Assembly: GCF_004310335.1 (NCBI RefSeq)
Contig: NZ_SIRS01000006.1
Coordinates: 36,297 to 100,296, forward strand
Source: Hyunsoonleella pacifica
Lineage (GTDB): Bacteria; Bacteroidota; Bacteroidia; Flavobacteriales; Flavobacteriaceae
Length of the DNA: 64,000 nucleotides
Direction of reading: 5' to 3'
The first letter of the stretch is position 1. Each line of letters begins with the position of its first letter. The notes beneath the pieces were generated by a model that searched no databases, was not told the origin of the DNA, and saw only the letters and a list, made by a program, of their open reading frames with translations. Position numbers and translations under genes: made by a program. Shown one piece after another: positions 1-9,502 of the stretch.

Positions 1-1704
1 CAGGCGATAATTTAGTAATAGAAGCAGTAGACTCAGCACCAAGCTTTGCAGTAACAGCACCAGGAAAATATACCATCCACACGTTAGTATACGATGGCAG
101 ACCTGACAGTGCTAACTTCTTAGACTTAGGAGTAGTAGAGTTTGGCGTAACTACGGGAGTAGATGTATTAAACCTAGTAGGATCAGCAGGTATCTGTGCG
201 TCTTTAGATGCAGCAGGTGCACCAGTAATGGTAGAAGCCTGTACAGCCGATGCAGGAACGTTAACCGCCGATGCCGATACAGTAACCTTAACAGGAGATA
301 GTGTAACCATAAATGCTACCCCAGATGGTAACATAGTAGTACCAGATTATTACAGTCAAATCTTTGTACTAACCTCAGGCGATAATTTAGTAATAGAAGC
401 AGTAGACTCAGCACCAAGCTTTGCAGTAACAGCACCAGGAAAATATACCATCCACACGTTAGTATACGATGGCAGACCTGACAGTGCTAACTTCTTAAAC
501 TTAGGTATTGTTAACTTTGGTGAGACTACAGGAGGAGATGTTTTAGAGGTAGTTATGTATAATAGTTTATGTGCATCGTTAGATGTTTCAGGAGCAATGA
601 TTACAGTAATAGCACCAGAAGAATGTACTGCAAATGCAGGAACTTTGGCAGCTAATGCTACAGAAGTATGTTCAACAGGAGAGGTGGTAATATCTGCTCA
701 ACCAAATGGAGATGCTAATGTACCGCAAGACTATTCTGTATTATATGTACTGACCGAAGGAAATGAGTTGATTATTCGTCAAATAGCTGATACACCTGAA
801 TTCACTATTTCCGGTGGTGGTAATTACACAATTCACACGTTTGTATATCCAACAGATTTAGATTTAAGTGGAGTTGTGCCAAATGTAACAACAGGTTTTG
901 ATGTGAATGGACTTTTAATCCAAGGAGGAGGAGAGTTATGTGCTTCTCTAGACGTAGCAGGTGCATCAGTAAGTATAATAAATCCAGATGCAGGAACATT
1001 AACTGCAGCCTCTAACGCTGTAACTTTATCAGGAGGTTCTGCAATATTATCAGCTACACCTAATGGAGATGCTAATGTTCCAGCAGGATATAGCGTGTTG
1101 TATTTTCTTACTCAAGGTAATGAATTATTAATACGCCAAGTAGGAGGTGCTCCTGAGTTCACAGTAAATGAAGCAGGAAATTATACAATTCATACATTGG
1201 TATATCCAACAGATTTAGATTTAGGTGGAGTAGTGCCAAATGAAACGACAGGTTTTGATGTAAATGGACTTTTAATTCAAGGAGGAGGAAGCTTATGTGC
1301 ATCGCTAGATGTAACGGGTGCTCCTGTGATGGTAGAAAATGAGGAAGAAATTTGTGAAGCATCTTCGGGTAAAATGTACTCTCCAAAGCCAATTCAATGT
1401 TTAGATAGAAATGGAGCAACAATTGCCGCTAAGTTCTATCAACAACCAAATGTTCCAGAAGGATACGCACAGTTATATGTGTTAACAGAGGCCTTCTCTT
1501 TAACAATTTTACAAGTATCAGAATTACCAGAGTTTACTGTTGACCATCAAGGGTTTTATAGAATTCATAGCCTAGTGTACAATCCTAATACTTTAGATTT
1601 AAGTATTGTTCAATTAGGGAAAACAACAGGTTTTGATGTAGTAAACTTAGTAACTGAAAATAATATTTGTGCATCATTAGATGTTAGAGGAGCAATTAAT
1701 TTGG
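1..1704 (+). repeat. Coding tandem repeats, ~375 bp period
   Basis: Five consecutive modules of about 360-375 bp lie in the surface-protein gene. Bases 1-122 and 376-497 are identical over 122 bp at an offset of 375, while the later modules (from ~630, ~985 and ~1345) have diverged and share only protein motifs. The identical pair points to recent duplication or gene conversion at the left edge. Confidence 0.85.
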
Positions 1705-2111
1705 TAATTGGTTCTAAATGGTTCTGTTATTTCTTTAATAAATACAGAGCAAGCCATTGGAACAATAGAAATGGAAAAGGTCCTAATGATAATGATTTAG
1801 CTGCTTACATAGATACTTACAATAGTTATGAAGAGTTTGAGGCATCATTTGTAGATCAAAATGATGAAGTAAGATTCTATCCCAATCCAGTTGTAAATAA
1901 TTTGAATGTTGAGATTAGATTATTTGATAACGAGGAAATGAGCTATAGCATCATGGATGTAAGGGGAAGAATGATTATGAGTGGTTCTGCAGAAGCATTA
2001 AAATCTGGTAAATTTACTATAAATACAAACCGATTTGCAAAAGGAATGTATGTTGTGAATTTTGTATCAGAATTTAGAACAGTAACCAAGAAGATAATTA
2101 TTGAGAAATAA
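1..2111 (+). CDS. Repetitive T9SS-secreted surface protein, 3' part only
   Basis: The reading frame is open from base 3, so the gene begins left of the window; the ATG at 228 lies inside the repeat region and is not the start. The visible ~700 residues hold one partial and four complete copies of a ~120-125-residue module. Each module has a TADAGTL-like opening, a VP..Y..LYVLT strand pair, a YTIHTLVY motif and a closing LCASLDV motif. After ~120 unique residues comes a type A T9SS tail: FYPNPVVNNLNVE, a GRM turn, KGMYVVNF and the basic end KKIIIEK. It is probably exported through the outer membrane and anchored or released at the surface. The module resembles domains found in large flavobacterial adhesin-like proteins, but I cannot assign a ligand. 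Confidence 0.85.
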   Translation, partial: GDNLVIEAVDSAPSFAVTAPGKYTIHTLVYDGRPDSANFLDLGVVEFGVTTGVDVLNLVGSAGICASLDAAGAPVMVEACTADAGTLTADADTVTLTGDSVTINATPDGNIVVPDYYSQIFVLTSGDNLVIEAVDSAPSFAVTAPGKYTIHTLVYDGRPDSANFLNLGIVNFGETTGGDVLEVVMYNSLCASLDVSGAMITVIAPEECTANAGTLAANATEVCSTGEVVISAQPNGDANVPQDYSVLYVLTEGNELIIRQIADTPEFTISGGGNYTIHTFVYPTDLDLSGVVPNVTTGFDVNGLLIQGGGELCASLDVAGASVSIINPDAGTLTAASNAVTLSGGSAILSATPNGDANVPAGYSVLYFLTQGNELLIRQVGGAPEFTVNEAGNYTIHTLVYPTDLDLGGVVPNETTGFDVNGLLIQGGGSLCASLDVTGAPVMVENEEEICEASSGKMYSPKPIQCLDRNGATIAAKFYQQPNVPEGYAQLYVLTEAFSLTILQVSELPEFTVDHQGFYRIHSLVYNPNTLDLSIVQLGKTTGFDVVNLVTENNICASLDVRGAINLVIGSKWFCYFFNKYRASHWNNRNGKGPNDNDLAAYIDTYNSYEEFEASFVDQNDEVRFYPNPVVNNLNVEIRLFDNEEMSYSIMDVRGRMIMSGSAEALKSGKFTINTNRFAKGMYVVNFVSEFRTVTKKIIIEK

Positions 2112-2159
2112 TTGATAAACGTTAACATCACTATCTTAGTGATGGAAATAGTTAAAACA

Positions 2160-2186
2160 AAGAAGCCACTACCATAGTGGCTTCTT
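2160..2186. terminator. Bidirectional intrinsic terminator
   Basis: A perfect 12-bp stem (AAGAAGCCACTA with its complement) closes a 3-nt loop between convergent genes. A-rich and T-rich flanks suit termination in both directions. Confidence 0.85.
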
Positions 2187-2216
2187 CTTATTTTAGCTTG
2201 TACTTAATATTTGTAT

Positions 2217-3308
2217 TTACCAATTAATATGAGTTTCAATAAATGAAATTAAACCATTGGCAAGTACTTTCTGTTCGTTTACAGAAGGGTGTCTGCCAGT
2301 TTTTTTATAGGGTGCAAAATAGGTGTGGATTTTAGAGTCATTCAATTTTTTTACCGCAGATGTAATGTACTCTGGCCATAATGATGCTTCTCTTGTTACG
2401 TCCATATTTCCAAGCATACAAATGATATGGGATTCAGGGTAATGGCCTCTTATTTTGTTAACGAAAACCCTATAAGCTTCTATTATTTCTGATGCATTGG
2501 GACGTTTATCATTAAATCTTATTTTAAAATTTTCATTTTCAGGCATTTCTACTAGCCAAGAATCGTTTTGAAATAAATTGATTACTACTACATCAGGTTG
2601 ATACAAAGAAAAATCCCATTTACTGTTTGGATTAAATGGATCTAATCTATCATACATTTCAGGCATGATTATATTGTGCCAGCTTACCATAATTCCAATG
2701 CCACTTTTACAAATGGCATGATATTCAGCATTAAAATGGCGTGCGGTAATAGCAGCATAACTCAAATAATTATTTGTATAAGTGCTGTCGGGAGAATCTT
2801 TACCTGTTAAATCTTCCACAGCATAACCCACAGTAATAGAATTTCCGTAAAACTCTATTTTTCTTTTTTTAGGAGGCGACTTTGGTAAAATTTTAGCGTG
2901 TTTTCCTTTTATTTTAAAATTGAAAAACGATGTAGTGCCGTAATGCGGTTCTGTACGTTTAAAAATCTCAATGCTATGTTTACCCTCTTTTAAATTTTTA
3001 GCTAATGTGTAATAGGTTTTTATTTTGTCTGGTCGTAGAATATAAATACTATCCCTATCTAAAATAACATTATAATAACTATTACCAGTATCGTCCTTAA
3101 GTAAAGCAGCAATCGAAGAGCCTTCAAAGTTTATGGTAACAGAGCTTCCAGGCCAATATAATTTTGTTGATTCTGAAGAAAGCGAATCTATTCTGCCTTC
3201 ATAGCTTAAATTAGGGTGATTGTAGTTGGCTATAATGCTATTACCTTCTTTGTGTTTTGATTTACATCCAAGAGTTATAACAAATAAAAGCCCTATCATA
3301 TATTTCAT
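2217..3308 (-). CDS. SGNH/GDSL-type esterase lipoprotein, CE2-like
   Basis: 363 residues. A lipobox (VITLGC, Cys15) marks it as a lipoprotein. Residues ~30-140 look like the N-terminal beta-sandwich of carbohydrate esterase family 2. The SGNH hydrolase domain follows: block I with YGNSIT (nucleophile Ser157), FQND (Asn248-Asp249) in block III position, and TGRHPS carrying the catalytic His340. CE2 enzymes deacetylate plant or algal polysaccharides, so deacetylation of xylan- or mannan-like sugars is the likeliest role (inference). It lies 18 bp downstream of the TonB receptor gene on the same strand and could be cotranscribed with it, which would pair uptake with deacetylation. Confidence 0.75.
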   Translation of the reverse strand: MKYMIGLLFVITLGCKSKHKEGNSIIANYNHPNLSYEGRIDSLSSESTKLYWPGSSVTINFEGSSIAALLKDDTGNSYYNVILDRDSIYILRPDKIKTYYTLAKNLKEGKHSIEIFKRTEPHYGTTSFFNFKIKGKHAKILPKSPPKKRKIEFYGNSITVGYAVEDLTGKDSPDSTYTNNYLSYAAITARHFNAEYHAICKSGIGIMVSWHNIIMPEMYDRLDPFNPNSKWDFSLYQPDVVVINLFQNDSWLVEMPENENFKIRFNDKRPNASEIIEAYRVFVNKIRGHYPESHIICMLGNMDVTREASLWPEYITSAVKKLNDSKIHTYFAPYKKTGRHPSVNEQKVLANGLISFIETHINW

Positions 3309-3326
3309 GGAGTAATCGGTTTTATA

Positions 3327-5681
3327 TTAAAAAATCACTCTAAAACTTACATTTGGTGTTATGCCCAGAGAGATGTTTTCAATAGGAGTTATATCATTAT
3401 CAGTATTCAAAATATAGTATCTATTCAGGATGTTTTTCTTATTTAAAATATTCCAAAGTGAGGCGCCGATTACAGCTTTTGAGGCATTTGAAATATTAAA
3501 GTTATAAGTAGCAGAGATATCGGCACGCATATAATCTTCCAAATTAGAAGCATTGGGAGGTATGGAGTAATTTATACGTGTGTCTCCTTCATTTTGATTA
3601 AAAGTAGGCAGCGTTGTTGGTCTGCCAGAAAACCAGTTAAAACCTGCAGCAAGTTTAAATCCCTTATAGGTATAAGTGCTCGCAAACGTTAAAGAATGTC
3701 TCACATCTGCATTATTCGGGAATGGTTGTCCGTTATTAAGCTCTGGGAAAATATAATTATTTATACTATAAGAATAGCCTAACCAAGTACTTACTACATT
3801 TTGAAACTGTTTATTAATAAGTATATCAACACCCTTAATTTCATAACTTCCAATTTCGTATTCAAATTGATATTGGTTCTGGAACCCTTGGCTTCGTGTG
3901 GTAATGCCATCTACTTTTTTGATGAAAGCTTCGGCACTGATCAAAAAACTATTTTTATTAAAATGAATGCCTGCTGAAGCTTGTTTACTTTTTACAATAG
4001 GCACGGGATAAAGCGATTTTCCATTATTTATTTCTACTTCAGTTTTATCGTTTGAAGCTATCCATCTTCGCTTTTCAATACCAAGAAAATCATTTTGTAA
4101 ATCGATGATTTGTGTAGTGGTTTGACTCTTAAACTCTCCTAAAAGTTCAAATCTAAAATTATTTAAAAACCGCTGACTAAAATTAAGTCTAGGTTCTACC
4201 AGTATATCATCAGAAATATCTAAATGGGTTGCTCTAACACCAATATTTAATCTAGTTTTTGCATTGGTAGAAAGGAATGCACTTTCTGCATAAATTGAAT
4301 TACTTCTAACAATATCACGAATAAAACTCCTAAAATTAGGATTATTAACATCCTCTAAATTACTAATGCCTATTTCAGAAGCTTGGTATCCCAAATTAAA
4401 TTTGAAGTTGTGGTTTGGTTTATAATCTATATCCAATCTTGCCGACCCATCAATTACTTCGTTTTCTTGGATTAAGCGTTGCTCGTTAATGATATCAAAG
4501 TTAGTAGCGTCTAAATCGTAATTAGTTACATAAAATTGTGCTCTGGTAGAAAGTACATTACTCCAATTTCTTGTATAAGTTATGCCATAAGCAGAGTTTT
4601 TTTGTGATAGGCTACTATTAAGAGCTTCAGCTCTATTGTTTATGGTAGAACGCTCTTCATAGTTTAAAGAATTGTTGATGTTCATGAAATGAAGTCGAAG
4701 TTTGTCCTTTTTTGTGATATTGTATAGAAATTTAGCTGTGATGTCATAAAACGAAAAATCCTCGTTTTGGGAAATAATTGCATCACTTTGCGCATTATTT
4801 GATAAATCAGAATCTTGAAACACACGTTTAAAATATTGATCGTAGGTGGGGGTTACAATTAAATCGGTAATAGAGCGTCTAGTTGAAATTTGCAGCTCTG
4901 TATTTTGAGTTAAGGGTATTTTAGCATAACCATGAGCATTAATTAGGTTTGAACCAATTCCTGCTGTAAACTCTCCGTCAATATCATCAGATAACTGCAT
5001 ATCGATAACGCCAGAAATACCATCTCCAAATCTAGCTCTAGTACCATTTTTAGATACGTTTACCTTTTTTGTCGTATAAGGATTAAAAGCTGAAATCAAT
5101 CCAAAAAAATGTCCAGATTGGTACATTTTAATGCCATCCCAAAGCATTAAATTTTGATCATGAGTGCCTCCACGAATATTGATATTGGACACAGATTCTT
5201 CAACACTAAACACACCTGGTAATGCTTGAATAGTTTGTAATACATCAGGTTCAATAAGCCCAGGGAGAATTCCAAATTTTTCAGGTTTTACAGTAAGAGA
5301 ACCGTCATTAAGTTTAGTAATACCAGAAGTTAAATAGTTATTTACAACCACTTCTTCAAGTTGTTCTCTAATAATAGTTTTATCGTTTTTAGAGGGCTTT
5401 ACAATGGATACAAAGCGTTCACTTATAATATTAAACTTTAAATTGGTATCCAGTTCAAGTTCAAAAAGTACATCCGCTAGTTCTAAGTCTGTTTCTGGTA
5501 AAATAGCTTCAACATCAGCAATTGTTTCATCAACATAAGAAAAGCTAATATCATAGCGCTCAGAAAGTATTTTTAAAATAGCAATAAGCGGTTGCGTTTT
5601 TTGATTGGTCTGTGAGAAACCTTGTAAGCCAATCAAAAAAAATAAGATACTTAGAAGAAGAAGGCGTCCTTTTCTATTCAC
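3327..5681 (-). CDS. TonB-dependent receptor with N-terminal STN domain
   Basis: 784 residues with a signal peptide ending near LQGFSQ. An STN domain (~30-95) follows, the segment that relays ligand occupancy to a FecR-type anti-sigma factor. The plug domain (~120-230) contains LQTIQALPGVFSVEE, NIRGGTHDQN and the DGIKMY turn, followed by a 22-strand-type barrel ending in an aromatic residue (SFRVIF). It starts with GTG inside the last codons of the FecR gene (8-bp overlap), so translation is probably coupled. There is no SusD partner next door, so this is an iron/vitamin/small-ligand or single-component glycan receptor; the substrate is unknown. Confidence 0.9.
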   Translation of the reverse strand: MNRKGRLLLLSILFFLIGLQGFSQTNQKTQPLIAILKILSERYDISFSYVDETIADVEAILPETDLELADVLFELELDTNLKFNIISERFVSIVKPSKNDKTIIREQLEEVVVNNYLTSGITKLNDGSLTVKPEKFGILPGLIEPDVLQTIQALPGVFSVEESVSNINIRGGTHDQNLMLWDGIKMYQSGHFFGLISAFNPYTTKKVNVSKNGTRARFGDGISGVIDMQLSDDIDGEFTAGIGSNLINAHGYAKIPLTQNTELQISTRRSITDLIVTPTYDQYFKRVFQDSDLSNNAQSDAIISQNEDFSFYDITAKFLYNITKKDKLRLHFMNINNSLNYEERSTINNRAEALNSSLSQKNSAYGITYTRNWSNVLSTRAQFYVTNYDLDATNFDIINEQRLIQENEVIDGSARLDIDYKPNHNFKFNLGYQASEIGISNLEDVNNPNFRSFIRDIVRSNSIYAESAFLSTNAKTRLNIGVRATHLDISDDILVEPRLNFSQRFLNNFRFELLGEFKSQTTTQIIDLQNDFLGIEKRRWIASNDKTEVEINNGKSLYPVPIVKSKQASAGIHFNKNSFLISAEAFIKKVDGITTRSQGFQNQYQFEYEIGSYEIKGVDILINKQFQNVVSTWLGYSYSINNYIFPELNNGQPFPNNADVRHSLTFASTYTYKGFKLAAGFNWFSGRPTTLPTFNQNEGDTRINYSIPPNASNLEDYMRADISATYNFNISNASKAVIGASLWNILNKKNILNRYYILNTDNDITPIENISLGITPNVSFRVIF

Positions 5682-6573
5682 GCTTTAAAATAATCGTATT
5701 GTTTTGTTTACTATACGTTACTTGTAAAGGTAATGCAATAGATTTTAATGCTACATCAATATTTTTATGAGTAAATGATCCCGTAAAGAGTTGCGTAGAA
5801 TCTACACCAACTAAAGTAATGTTAACTCCATATTGTCTTTCAAATTCGGCAACAACTTGTTTAAACGGAATACTTTTAAACTCACTTTCGTTATTTAACC
5901 ACGAAGGTGTGGAGCGATACTCTTTTTCTTTAGCAATAATTTTCCCATCGATAACCAAAAAACTGTCTCCAGGTTTTAATTTTGTTTCTTGAGAATTGTG
6001 TGTTACCCCAACTAATCCTTCGTAGCAAATAACCTCAAAATAATTGTCCCGTTGTTTTACATTAAATTGAGTACCATAAACCGTAACGGTTCCTGATGTT
6101 GTGTTTACGTTAAATGTAGAGCCTTTGGCTACCTTAAAAAAAGCTTCGCCTTGCAATTCTACATCACGTTGTGTTTTCCAATCATTTTTATTATAAGCTA
6201 ACAACGACTTTGCGTTGAGGGAAACGGTAGATGCATCTGGTAAAACTTCTGTTTTAACTTCAGCAATTTCAGTTAAAATAGTAGTATCTAGTGTAGTAGT
6301 GTAGTAATACACACTAAAACAAATAGCTATAACAGCAGCAACTCGCATAAGAGGTTTTAACCAATGCGTTTTTGGTTTGCTATCGCCTTTAATGGTAGAT
6401 AAAACGGTTTCTAACTCAGCAGAAGTATCGTACGTATCTGCCTTAAAGTGTTGCAGATTGGTATGTAACTTCACTAATTCATCATAGTCTTCGAGTTTTT
6501 TAAATACCTCAAGTTCCTGATCGTTTAGATCGTTATTTAACCATTTTAATATGAGTGCTTCTCTGTTCATCAT
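5674..6573 (-). CDS. FecR-family anti-sigma factor
   Basis: The ATG at 6573 is preferred over an upstream TTG; this gives 299 residues. The N-terminal cytoplasmic part (~1-75) would bind the sigma factor. A single membrane helix (RVAAVIAICFSVYYY) lies near residue 85. Next comes the periplasmic FecR domain (AEVKTEVLPDASTVSLNAKSLL) and a C-terminal DUF4974/STN-like domain (FKQVVAEFERQYGV) that contacts the receptor. It sits between the sigma gene and the TonB receptor, the standard order sigma, anti-sigma, receptor of Bacteroidota cell-surface signalling. Confidence 0.92.
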   Translation of the reverse strand: MMNREALILKWLNNDLNDQELEVFKKLEDYDELVKLHTNLQHFKADTYDTSAELETVLSTIKGDSKPKTHWLKPLMRVAAVIAICFSVYYYTTTLDTTILTEIAEVKTEVLPDASTVSLNAKSLLAYNKNDWKTQRDVELQGEAFFKVAKGSTFNVNTTSGTVTVYGTQFNVKQRDNYFEVICYEGLVGVTHNSQETKLKPGDSFLVIDGKIIAKEKEYRSTPSWLNNESEFKSIPFKQVVAEFERQYGVNITLVGVDSTQLFTGSFTHKNIDVALKSIALPLQVTYSKQNNTIILKRE

Positions 6574-6652
6574 GTCGTTATTCAATTATATAACAAGTGA
6601 ATTTATTTTTTTCCTACCCTATCATTTATTTTTTTTTCAAAAACTTAAATTT

Positions 6653-6687
6653 CAGTGTTCAGTGTTCAGTGTTCAGTGTTCAGTGTT
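6653..6687. repeat. Five perfect copies of heptamer CAGTGTT
   Basis: A 35-bp perfect tandem array of a 7-bp unit in the 150-bp gap between the ECF sigma gene and the FecR gene. Copy number could vary by slippage and would change sigma-to-anti-sigma spacing without touching coding sequence. Confidence 0.95.
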
Positions 6688-6724
6688 CGATATCTGCTAA
6701 TTGTAATTGAATGCTGTTTACTAA

Positions 6725-7243
6725 TCAAAGTTCTTTAATCTCCTTCCGTAGTTTAGTTAATGCTCCATAAATACGTTTTTCAACCGCTTTGGTAGAAATA
6801 TCTAATAGTTCAGCGATTTCCTTAAAACGTTTTCCTTCAACACGATTCATCATAAAAGCAACACGTTGTGGTTCGGTTAAATTTGCCAAAGCACGTTGCA
6901 GTTTATCATTATATTCAGATTCCTGCATTAAAAACTCAGGACTTTCATTGGTGCTCATCTTCGGTTTTGAAGTTTGCTGATGTTTTAATACAACTTTCTG
7001 ATGCGCTACCTCATTTAGCATTAAATTATTTGCAGTAGTAAACACAAAACCCTTTGCTTTATCGGGCGATACCTTGGCGCAGTTTTGCCACAACTTTACA
7101 AAAGCCTCTTGTACTTTATCCTTTGGGTTTAGTAATTCACCAAACTTATAATATAAAAAGTCGTGTAAATTTTTAGAATGCTTGTTAAATATTGAAGAAA
7201 ATATATGTTCCTCACAAATATTTTCATGTAATTGTTTGGCCAT
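6725..7243 (-). CDS. ECF RNA polymerase sigma factor (FecI-like)
   Basis: 172 residues from the ATG at 7243 (an in-frame GTG lies 21 bp upstream). Region 2 is seen in FSSIFNKHSKNLHDFLYYKFG and VQEAFVKLWQN. Region 4 is LANLTEPQRVAFMMNRVEGKR followed by the helix-turn-helix EIAELLDISTKAVEKRIYGALTKL. It heads the sigma / FecR / TonB-receptor cluster and should direct transcription of the receptor and perhaps of the divergent lipoprotein at 7467 (inference from position). Confidence 0.92.
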   Translation of the reverse strand: MAKQLHENICEEHIFSSIFNKHSKNLHDFLYYKFGELLNPKDKVQEAFVKLWQNCAKVSPDKAKGFVFTTANNLMLNEVAHQKVVLKHQQTSKPKMSTNESPEFLMQESEYNDKLQRALANLTEPQRVAFMMNRVEGKRFKEIAELLDISTKAVEKRIYGALTKLRKEIKEL

Positions 7244-7273
7244 TGGTTTGTTGGTTAACGCCACTAAAATAAA

Positions 7274-7322
7274 GGTTTTTTGGTTTTAGGTTTTGGAATT
7301 TAGAATTTATTTTTTGAATTTT
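7274..7322. repeat. Imperfect heptad-period tract
   Basis: About seven 7-bp units (GGTTTTT, TGGTTTT, AGGTTTT, GGAATTT, AGAATTT, ATTTTTT, GAATTTT) sit directly upstream of the sigma gene in the divergent gap 7244-7466. The rest of that gap is AT-rich with no box I can assign. Confidence 0.6.
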
Positions 7323-7466
7323 TTTTAGATACAAGGGTAGGAGTTTTTAAAGATAGCATGTTTTATAATAAAATGCTTGAGCACATCTTAACGTTTAGTA
7401 CAACTATTCTTTAAGAAACAAAAAAAGAAAAAAAGATTTTACAAGTTTAACCCAAAAACATATACC

Positions 7467-9197
7467 ATGAAAACCAAGTTTAAATTTCTAGTATTATTAC
7501 CATTTTTTGCCCTTTTACTATTCACTTCTTGTCAGGAGGAGACAGTTGAGATTTCTTCTCCAGACGAGACTGAAGCACTTACTGCAACTTCAGAGCTTAC
7601 AAGCTTTATTAGTGCTACGTCTAAAAACGACGGTTCTAAAGACAATATTATTGATGGTACAAGTTGTATCTCTGTAAAACTGCCAGTTGTTGTAAAAGTT
7701 CGTGGGGTAGAGATTAGAATTGATTCTGAAGCAGACTATATAAAAATAAAGCGTTTATATGACGAAGTTGCAGATGACATAGACCGTTTAGATATTATAT
7801 TTCCAATTACCATCATCACTTCAGATCATGAAGAAATTACAATAGAAAATGCAGAAGCATTATCAGAGTTTATTGCGGAATGTAAAGATGATGACGAAGA
7901 AGAAGAAAAAGAAATACGATGTGTAGATTTTCAATTCCCAATTGCATTTTCAATATTCGATAGAGATTTTCAAACGATTGAAGTTGTAACTATTGAAAAT
8001 AACAGACAATTGCACCGTTTTATGAAACGTGTTAAAAATTCAGAAGTATTTGCTAGTCTTAACTTTCCAGTAAATATGGTGTTAAAAGACGGCACTGTGT
8101 TAACAGCTGAAAATAACGAGCAATTAAGACGTATTATCGCGGTAGCAAAAGATAGTTGCGAGGAAGAAGAAGATTTTTCAAAAGAGCGTTTAGAAAATTA
8201 TTTAAAAAGATGCCCTTGGATAGTTTACGAATTTAAAAGAGATAACCAAGATAATGATGAGTATGCACAATATGCTATTAATTTTAAAGATGATGGAGTA
8301 GTAACAATGCGTTCTAGAAATGGCGATGTGTTAACTGGAGAATGGGGATTAAGACGTACAAGACGCGGTGTACTTTTAAAGATGGCGTTTGAGAATTTAG
8401 CTGATTTTACTTTAGAATGGTTGTTATACGATTTTGAAGATGGAAAGATTAAAGTATTCGAAGCAGGAGGAAACAGAATTATTCTTAAAAGAAACTGTGA
8501 AGTAGTAGTTGATATTACAAAAGAACGTGTAGAAAACTTCTTAAAAGAATGTTTATGGAGAGTAGCAAGATTACAAGTTGTAGGTGCTGATGATGAAAAG
8601 AAATATATCGGTACACCACTTAAATTCTTTGGAGATAACATTGTGAAAATTAGAATTAATGGAGAATTAGTAGAAGGTACATACGAAGTGTTAGTAAGAA
8701 ATGCTGGAATTGGTTTAGAAATAAATTTAGAAGGAAGGCCAAACTTAAAATTACAATGGTTAATTACATTCTTAGGAGAAGATTTAATCAAGCTAAATAA
8801 TGAAAATAACCAAATGATTTTAAAGAGAGACTGTCCTGATAACGATGAAGATGTAAATTACATTACAGAGGTATTGATAAGTGGCGTTTGGGAAGTAGCA
8901 TCTTATATGGTTCTTGATGCAGATTTAACTCAAAACTTTGAAGGTTATGTAATAGGCTTCAACGAAAACGGAAGATTATTTGCAGAAGGTCAAGGTAATA
9001 ATTATGTTGGGTCTTGGAGAGGTTACAGATACGAAGGCTTAAACTTAGGTTTAAACTTCGGAACCGATGATGCACCATTTTTCGAATTAAGACACAGATG
9101 GAAAATTAAAGAAATCACACCAAATAGAATTGAGTTAAAAGATTATAATTCTAATGGAGAAATAGAGCGCATATTAGTTCTAGAAAACATACAGTAA
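7467..9197 (+). CDS. Repeat-built lipoprotein, divergent from the sigma cluster
   Basis: 576 residues; lipobox LLLFTSC puts the lipidated Cys at 22. Two related modules follow (about 66-140 and 151-231), each with a FPI/FPV strand, a T.EN...L..FI helix and acidic ends. Then come three ~105-residue modules (about 240-344, 351-456 and 462-576), each beginning ERLENYLK..W or a variant, running through G..GTW/GEW strands, and the first two ending IILKR.C. The last set looks like small lipocalin- or cystatin-like beta domains, but I do not recognise a named family. Its divergent position beside the ECF sigma operon suggests it is a regulon member displayed on the cell surface. Confidence 0.75.
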   Translation: MKTKFKFLVLLPFFALLLFTSCQEETVEISSPDETEALTATSELTSFISATSKNDGSKDNIIDGTSCISVKLPVVVKVRGVEIRIDSEADYIKIKRLYDEVADDIDRLDIIFPITIITSDHEEITIENAEALSEFIAECKDDDEEEEKEIRCVDFQFPIAFSIFDRDFQTIEVVTIENNRQLHRFMKRVKNSEVFASLNFPVNMVLKDGTVLTAENNEQLRRIIAVAKDSCEEEEDFSKERLENYLKRCPWIVYEFKRDNQDNDEYAQYAINFKDDGVVTMRSRNGDVLTGEWGLRRTRRGVLLKMAFENLADFTLEWLLYDFEDGKIKVFEAGGNRIILKRNCEVVVDITKERVENFLKECLWRVARLQVVGADDEKKYIGTPLKFFGDNIVKIRINGELVEGTYEVLVRNAGIGLEINLEGRPNLKLQWLITFLGEDLIKLNNENNQMILKRDCPDNDEDVNYITEVLISGVWEVASYMVLDADLTQNFEGYVIGFNENGRLFAEGQGNNYVGSWRGYRYEGLNLGLNFGTDDAPFFELRHRWKIKEITPNRIELKDYNSNGEIERILVLENIQ

Positions 9198-9286
9198 TTT
9201 GAAAAAGAGAATACATATTGCTTTTGGTTGATAAAGGAACTTCTTAAGTATTCAATTGTAGGTTAGTTAACTAAGATTCCTTTGTA

Positions 9287-9318
9287 AAGGCTGCTAAATT
9301 TAATTTGGCAGCCTTTTT
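9287..9318 (+). terminator. Intrinsic terminator after the lipoprotein
   Basis: Stem AAGGCTGC with GCAGCCTT, extended inward by AAATT/AATTT, followed by seven T residues. Confidence 0.9.
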
Positions 9319-9330
9319 TTAGTGAAACCC

Positions 9331-9397
9331 AAACTTGAGCGGCTTGTAGAGCGCACTCAAGTTTGTTGGTTGAACTAATCCCGCTGAGGAGCGGGAT
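9331..9397. repeat. Two adjacent hairpins in intergenic DNA
   Basis: AAACTTGAG (9331-9339) pairs with CTCAAGTTT (9356-9364), and ATCCCGCT (9378-9385) pairs with AGCGGGAT (9390-9397) around a GAGG loop. Both stems are more GC-rich than their surroundings. They belong to a 640-bp non-coding stretch (9198-9840) that otherwise holds only the elements listed separately. Confidence 0.7.
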
Positions 9398-9502
9398 CAT
9401 TTAGTGTAATTAAGTTTTTTTGTCGAACTACTACATGTTGTAGGCAAGTTACTTAAAAGGGCGGACTATCTGATATACCTAACGACAAGTCTTTTAGATT
9501 CT

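Noticed and set aside
6653-6687. CRISPR-like array
   Set aside because: A 7-bp unit without spacers is a microsatellite; there are no 25-40-bp repeats with unique spacers anywhere in the window and no cas genes.
8225-8791. 188-codon ORF antisense to the modular lipoprotein
   Set aside because: Ser/Pro/Thr-rich composition is the shadow of an AT-rich gene read backwards; no start signals; the sense frame is a clear lipoprotein.
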